64,000 nt of DNA from Codonopsis lanceolata (lineage: Eukaryota > Streptophyta > Magnoliopsida > Asterales > Campanulaceae). Made by a program: the position numbers and the translations under genes. The notes below the pieces were generated by a model, which was given only the letters and a program-made list of their open reading frames with translations, searched no databases and had not been told where the DNA came from. The stretch spans positions 34,849,632-34,913,631 of the forward strand of contig CM028377.1 in the NCBI GenBank assembly GCA_013146195.2. Direction: 5' to 3'. This document shows, piece after piece, positions 58,101-64,000 of the stretch. How positions within the stretch are numbered: the stretch's first letter is position 1; each line of letters starts with the position of its first letter.

Positions 58101-58371
58101 GTTGTAACTAGATGGTAAGTGGGGTTTCTGATTGGGTCAAAATATCGAACAGGTGGAGGACTTGGTGATTTGGGCTTAGAAGAAGGAGCAAGTGGCTGAG
58201 TAGGTTCAGTAAAAGAAGAGAATGGGACAAAATTGTCGGGATGTTTACCTTTGGTTTCTTCCGAACAACTTTTCGAAGAGGAATCCATGAAATGGCTGGG
58301 ATGACAGCTGGGATGGCACCAGGTTCATCAGCTTCTGTAATAACATGTTCTTCAGCAGCTTGAAGAAGATT
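55102..58371 (-). mobile_element. Sirevirus-like copia element, 3' end (minus strand)
   Basis: 3' LTR at 55102-56161, preceded on the minus strand by polypurine tract TAGGAGGAGAT and LTR start TGATGAATTATGC. Upstream on that strand is a decayed ORF region (58371-56375). The element is cut at 58371 by the plus-strand element; its pol is not in the window. The LTR is homologous to that at 58372-59427. Confidence 0.8.
56375..58371 (-). pseudogene. Decayed ORF region upstream of the 3' LTR (env-like position)
   Basis: Broken minus-strand frames: an AAEEHVITEADEPGAIPAVI stretch (58360-58290), MDSSSKSCSEETKGKHPDNF (from 58288), a frame at 57797-58018, and a final acidic piece MVELKELRRKVGIPTFEANT ending in TGSSKGSTSS (56375). 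It lies between pol and 3' LTR, where Sireviruses may carry an env-like ORF. I see no signal peptide or membrane segment I trust, and the function is unknown. Confidence 0.4.
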
Positions 58372-59494
58372 TGTTGAATCTTGCCTTAATTAAATTTTCT
58401 TAAAATCATTCTATTTTTTGTCAGTCAAGAACTTATAAGTTCTTAAAAAGTATTGGTCAGCTTGCAGTATATTCTTGTCAGTCAGTTAGAAACAGCTGAC
58501 CCTAGTTTTAAAGTGTTAGCTTCTTTACCTTCTTTGCTTGAACATATCCTTGTACTGACACTTTCCTATTTTGTGTTTTGATAGATCTTATGTTTGTTAT
58601 CTCTATAACAAAATCTCAATGATCTTGTGAGAAGATAAGTCTGTATTGAAAAACACATTTCAAATTCAAATGTGTTCCTAACGGGCTGCACTTCAAGTTC
58701 ACCTATAAATACCCACAGGAATCACTTGAAGAAAGGATCTGAAGCAATTCATACTCTCAAAGCAATTCACTCACTTGAAGTGCCTCAGTTCTTACAATTG
58801 TAGCTAGATATACTTCACTGTTATTTATTTTCTAGTTATTGTTTAGACATTCACTGAATTACTTCATTCATATTCTTTAAGAAATCAGCTGAATTGTCTC
58901 ACTGGTGTGATTGTATTTCAATCATACTCCATAAACACTGGTCTTTGTTGTACACTGATCAATTGGAGATCACTTAGATTTTTAATAATATTAGTGCACT
59001 TCAACAATCCAAGTTTGACCAACTTGGTAGTGGACGTAGCAGTTTTTACTGTGAACCACTTCAATTCTTTTGTCCTACTTTTCATCAGCTCTTACAAACT
59101 GATCTAACACTTAAGAAGTCTTGATCTACTTAAGTGTCAGCTAGTTATTTCACAAGCTGTTTACTCAGTTGTTATGATAAATTGTTCTTTAGTTCATTCT
59201 TTATATTCAATGATCTATTTTCAAAAGAAAATAAATTGTGTCAGCCAGCTGACCAATTCATCATTAGCGTCAGCTTCCTTGAAACATCAGACAACTGACA
59301 CATTATCAGCTGACTGACAAAATTACATTTTTCCGTTGCAACTTTCAAAGTTTCTCAAAATTACCCTCAAAGTTTTTAAAAGAGTATTCAACCCCTCTAG
59401 CCTTATCAGTTGCTAACAAAACTTACAATTGGTATCAGAGCTTCACTTTTTGAAAATTATTATTTTCCAAGTTTAACAACTTGAAAGCTTGATC

Positions 59495-61818
59495 ATGGCA
59501 ACTATAAAAGCTTTTCAATCAAACAATGTTACTCAAGTACCCATTTTTGATGAAGATCACTTTGATATTTGGAAAGAAAGAATTATAAGATATATGAACA
59601 ATATTGATAAACGATTGATGCAATATGTAAGAGGTGGTCCTATGCAACCTATGAAAATCAATACTAAAGTTGGTAAATCTTCTACTGCAAATGATGATAC
59701 GATAAATCCTCTTGCTCCTGCTACTGAAGAATATGTCCTCAAACCTCAATCTGAATGGACTGAGGAAGACAAAATAGCAGACGGACCGGATGCTAGAGCT
59801 GTTCACATTCTATCAAGTGCTGTTCTAGATGAAAACTACAAAAAAAAATGACTATGTTACAGCCAAAGAAATATGGGATGCTCTTGTTGAATACGTCAAA
59901 GGAGACCAAAACACCAAGGATAAAAAACTCTATGATTGCATACAAGAGTTTGATGCCTTCAAAAAGGATCCAAAAGAATCATTGAAGAATGCTTATGATA
60001 GATTTCTCGAGGTAAGAAATAGATGCTCTTCTCTTGGTAAAGTTTATATCATGAAAGATTTGAATATGCGTTTTCTTAGTAGCTTGGGAAGTAGATGGCA
60101 TGTTAAGGTCACTACCATAAAAGAAGCAAGAGATTTGAACAAAACTCATATACGTTGTCTTGTTTCAAGTTTAAAAATTTATGAAAAGGAAGTTCTTAAA
60201 ACTCAAGAAATTGAATTTTTTTAAAGGTATCTCTCTACAAGCTGAAGAAGAGACACCAAAAACTTCTACATCTCTGTCAGATGATGACTTTGATGAAGAT
60301 GAATTTGCTGCTTTTGCTAGACAATTTTGAAAATTTAAATCTTTTAAGAAGAGCTTCCAAAAACCTTCTTCAAATTTTCAAAGATCTTCCTCTAATACTC
60401 AAAAACCTTCCTCAAGCTTTCAAAGACCTTATTCTTCAAACTTTCAAAAGCCTTACTTCAAAAGCAATGAAGATAAGGATGGAAAACATAAGTTGTTGTG
60501 TTTTAATTGCAGAAAACTTGGTCATTTTTGCTTCAATCTGTCCTTCTAGCAAAAATGAATATTACAAAAGAGCTCCCAGAAATTTTGAAAGACAAAAAGG
60601 TTTAGTTGCTGAAAATCAAAATCTTGCTACATGGATTGATACAGATTCTGAAGATGAATCTGTTGATTTTGTGCAAGAAGCAAATTTGTGTCTTGTTGCA
60701 AAATCAGCTGTGTAAGATTCAGAAAATGATTGTCCTAGTCCAAAATACTCAAATGAGTCTGATAATGAGCTCCTAAGCTCACCTATCAAAAACCCCAAGG
60801 TGACAAAGGTCGTCAAACCTGATCAGTTTGTGGTTAAGAAAATAGGAAATTGTTTTTATGGACAAGGGATCCTGAGTCAGCTAGAAAGAAAAATCCGGAC
60901 AACTTCTCCAATGACTGCTGACACCAAAATAAGCAATATGTCAAAAAGGCAGGAGGAGAAGGCTACTGACATAAGTGTTTATGATCTACTGGAACAAATG
61001 CAAGAAATGTATTCCAAGTTTGAAACACTTAAAAGAATTCATGTTTCTTTATCTGGTGATTTTAAACGAATTTATGATGAAAACCGTAAACTTCAAAAAA
61101 TCAATGAGCTTTATAAAGTACAACAAAATGAATTGCTGTAACTTAAAAGCATCAATGAAAAACATGAGATTCAAGCAAAAATCTTAGATGCCCAGATTGC
61201 TGACCTAGTAGAAAGAAATCTCCGACTGACCAATGTTGTTGGTACTTACTCAAAGTCAAAAGCTGCTATTGGGACCATTATTAGTCAACAAAAAAATCAT
61301 GATGGTTAACATGGTTTGGGATATTCAAAAGATAATGGAAACTGTGAAATCAGACAATCAAATGGTGAACATAAGATTCATCTAAAAAAGAATAAGAGAT
61401 TAGTTTATAATGTTGTACCTTTCAAATATCCAAAAAATGTGAATCAGTTTAAGAAGTCCATTAACAAAAAGGATAAGCTAAACAATGAAAGTTGTCAGCC
61501 TTCTGTTCATACTTCTCAAAAGTTGTCAGTAGCTTCAATAGCTGATAAGCATCAGCCAACTGACAAACGTCAGCCAACTGACAAACGTCAGCCAACTGAC
61601 AAACGTCAGCCAACTGACAAACGTTAGCCAGCTGACAAAAGAGGAGTAATCAGAAGGAAGACAGCTGATAAGTTTAAGCCAATCAATTTTGTTACTGCTA
61701 AGACTTCTAAGCTAAGTCAAAATGAATCAAAGAATTCACCTCCAATGACTGATAAGCCTGGTTATCACAAGTGCAAAATATGTTCTACTTTTGGTTATCA
61801 CTCTCATGAATGCATGTT
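59495..61818 (+). pseudogene. Sirevirus-like gag, frameshifted
   Basis: Begins MATIKAFQSNNVTQVPIFDE at 59495, then DHFDIWKERIIRYMNNIDKR, a UBN2-type gag start. A run of eight or nine A near 59847 shifts the frame into DYVTAKEIWDALVEYVKGDQ and continues to SSLGSRWHVKVTTIKEA. After a stop at about 60222 come Ser/Phe/Gln-rich SFQKPSSNFQ repeats and a zinc knuckle LLCFNCRKLGHF broken by a stop or shift. Next is a coiled-coil-rich extension (YDLLEQMQEMYSKFETLKRI), the repeat QPTDKR (61551-61625), and a second C/H motif CKICSTFGYHSHEC at the break. The extended coiled-coil gag fits Sireviruses. Confidence 0.85.
61551..61630 (+). repeat. 18-bp coding tandem repeat (QPTDKR)
   Basis: CAGCCAACTGACAAACGT is repeated about four times in the gag frame; the next unit is broken by a TAG (CGT-TAG-CCA). 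Confidence 0.95.
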
Positions 61819-61819
61819 T

Positions 61820-64000
61820 TGTAATACCCTAGATTATTGCATGCTTGTCTTATGCTTGAGTTCATACATTCATATTCATCATAAGTATGTTTACATAACT
61901 CATTCGTATGTTTGAATTCAATAACATGTTCGTTGACGTTGATTTATATGCTCGTATTCATCCTATTCGTCATGAGATGTGTTGGGACTTTGAGTGTGTA
62001 TATATGTTGAAAACATGTTCATGAGTATTAGATGTCATTCATAACATCCTTAACATGATTTAGATGTTGATTGAATGCTTGTTGCATCGTCGATTCGATC
62101 GTTGCTTGCTTCTAGTTGTTGTTCTTCTTCGTTTGGCTTGTTTGAGTGTTGTTCGGGAGTGTTCTGTTGAGTTCTAAGCCATCTTTGAGTGAGGTTTGAG
62201 CCTTGGGGACTTTGGTCTTGAGTTTGGGGTTGTTTTGGGTTGATTTTAGACCTTTTGAGCATTAGAGACCTTGCTGCCGCAAGGGGGTTTGGACCTTGCC
62301 CCCACAAGGTAAGCAAATTTTTGAGGAGTAGAGTTCTGACTAGCATGCGGTCGCATGCTAGTCAAGACCATGTGTCCGCATGGTGCCATTTACTGGTACG
62401 GACTGTTTTTGCTTCCTTGACCAAATTGGCTATCCTAACCCCACCCAAACCCATCCTAAACCACTCCTAAACCATCCTAACTATCAACCAATGTATCCTA
62501 ACCATCTATTTGAAGTTTTAAGTGGATTGGATGAAACTTGTCAAGGGAAGACCTCAACATGCATTGGTCACACTTCCCACTTAACTTTTCAACCTTGGGG
62601 AGACCAAATACACCCACTAAGCCTCTATTTTTCTTCCATTCTTTCTAAAAATGAGCTGAACACTTCTTAGGGGTTTGAGAGAGTTTCTTGAGGGTTCTTG
62701 AGTGTTCATCCATGGAGTCCAAAGCTTGAAGAATTCCATTTTCAAATCCAAACCATAGAATTGAAGAGGAGGTTGAGGAGAATACTTTCCACCCATTGCA
62801 TGTTCATTTTGTTTGCTTGAAAGGCTGATTATAGGTAAGTTACTACATCTCTTTCTATTTGTTTTTGCCTCATTGACCCTAGGGAAAAAAATCTTGCTAT
62901 TTGAGGTCAATGAGAGCACTTAGGGCTTTGTAGAGATACCATGTTTTGCTATATGTTAAATGACGAATTTTGGTTGGATGAACATGTTAGAAATTATGAG
63001 TAGGATGTTATTCATGTGTAGAGATGTATGTTAAATTATTCTATCTTGCATGTTCAAGTATTGGAAGCATATTTGATGAAATGGCTAGAATGTATATATG
63101 CCTAATTTGTGACTTTGGTTCTATGTTTCCTAATTAAATGTTTTATATGGGTTTGATGACCTTAAGAACATAGACATTGATGTTAGTATGGACATAGGAG
63201 GGTATTGTGGCCAATGACTTCTATGCCCTAATTTTTGAAAGTTTGGAAATGACTCAACGGAGTTAACCATTGGGTTAGTATAACATTAAGGAACGATATG
63301 CCTAAGTCCTACGGAATTTGGGGTAGTATTGATGGAGGTTAAGCCTCCAAGCATTTAGAAGTGTATGAAGAACACTTGTTGATTAGAGTCTTAATATTAT
63401 CTCTAATGTGATTATGTGCTAGTAATGATTGAAATACATGACTAGATGATTGTAGAGTACATGCCTACTTAATTGAGCATATGAGTATGTATTACTTGTG
63501 CTTGAGTTTGAGTCCAGCTGGAGTCGGTTTGTTGAGTCGTTGGCGGGACGATGTATCGTCTTCACGAATTGTGGGATTCGTGATTTTGATGGATCGTCGC
63601 GCCGGGTTGCACACACCCCTCCATCGATGGCCACGGTGGGGAAGTAGTTGATTTTAGTTGTAGTACGAAAACATGACTTTGATAACTATGGAACTCGAGC
63701 GAGGAATGTCTCGGGGACGTTGATACCACGATTTGGGTATCAAGGACACATATGAATTGCACGTGTTTTTGCAGGAGCGACACGGCGGAAAAATGGTAAC
63801 GGTATCATATCCCTTTTATATGAATTGACTCACGAGTGCTTATATGTGAATAACGTGCTACGTGAATATGATAGGATATGATGGTTGAATGATTTAGTGA
63901 ACCGTTATACTTATTGATAACATGTTATTCAAGATTGTTAAGTATGAATACCTTGACATGGTTATTAATGAAATGTTATATTATGATGATAGCATGAATT
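61820..64000 (+). mobile_element. Long LTR-like insertion, partial at window end
   Basis: Starts TGTAATACCCTAGATTATTG inside the gag zinc-knuckle codons. It is related in layout to the 3.1-kb LTR at 47031-50154 (palindrome cluster, then a GGTAAGTT-type donor word, then Cys-poor non-coding DNA). The 3' end and any internal region are outside the window, so 'LTR' is inference. Confidence 0.6.
62268..62385. repeat. Palindrome cluster in the 61820 LTR
   Basis: CCTTGC-TGCC-GCAAGG (62269-62284), ACCTTG-CCCCCA-CAAGGT (62293-62310), the 26-bp GACTAGCATGC-GGTC-GCATGCTAGTC (62338-62363) and ACCATG-TGTCCG-CATGGT (62367-62384). Confidence 0.9.

Larger units (their letters stand above)
58372..61819 (+). 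mobile_element. Sirevirus-like copia element, 5' part (plus strand)
   Basis: 5' LTR 58372-59427 (TGTTGAATC...ACTTACA; TATAAATA near 58703), then initiator-Met primer site TTGGTATCAGAGC (59429-59441) and a long decayed gag. It is interrupted at 61819 by the next LTR. The 5' LTR faces the minus-strand LTR at 55102-56161 in head-to-head orientation. Confidence 0.88.

Overview
This window is plant nuclear DNA. It is AT-rich and has split genes with GT-AG introns. It is packed with plant-type transposons: Stowaway MITEs, Mutator-like and hAT elements, and Ty1/copia and Ty3/gypsy LTR retrotransposons with plant tRNA primer sites. A dicot is likely; I cannot name the species. Only two host genes are recognisable: the cytosolic ribosomal protein gene RPS11 (uS17 family), present as one complete and one partial tandem copy, and a broken H3.1-type histone gene. 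No rRNA, true tRNA or CRISPR locus was seen.

Layout. 1-22730 is a tandem segmental duplication. Copy A (1 to about 6905) carries RPS11 exons 4-6 and its 3' flank. Copy B (11406 to about 22730) carries the same sequence with a 4.4-kb copia insertion and other changes. Between them lie a TIR element (7218-8002), the H3 pseudogene (8476-8886, minus) and the complete RPS11 gene (9285-12567, plus). The H3 pseudogene and RPS11 are separated by a near-perfect inverted repeat made from the RPS11 promoter, leader and first exon, so the broken histone gene now sits behind a copy of the RPS11 5' region. Transposons that differ between the duplicates give 'empty sites' that define their termini and target duplications.

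22600-31650 is a field of DNA transposons: a hAT MITE with a perfect 8-bp target duplication, a long-TIR Mutator-like element with GC-richer captured-looking DNA (23074-24467), several MITEs, and an unusual 2.9-kb Mutator-like element (26588-29535) with a 9-bp target duplication, tRNA-like modules near both ends and a large GTGACAC minisatellite.

32487-44600 is a rearranged Ty3/gypsy element of Tat (Ogre/Retand) type: two LTRs, decayed gag, no reverse transcriptase, and a large hairpin-forming tandem array upstream of the 3' LTR. Its second LTR is followed by another primer-binding site and by an inverted piece of the internal region. 44655-54293 is a decayed Ty1/copia element on the minus strand; a 3.1-kb LTR-like insertion with a perfect 5-bp target duplication lies directly behind its YVDD catalytic motif. 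55102-61819 holds two Sirevirus-like copia elements head to head, a minus-strand 3' end and a plus-strand 5' end. The second is cut at its gag zinc knuckle by another long LTR (61820 to the window end) that shares compensatory palindromes with the 3.1-kb LTR.

Nearly everything after 12.6 kb is decayed mobile DNA. The functional content is RPS11; the rest records duplication, nesting and rearrangement.
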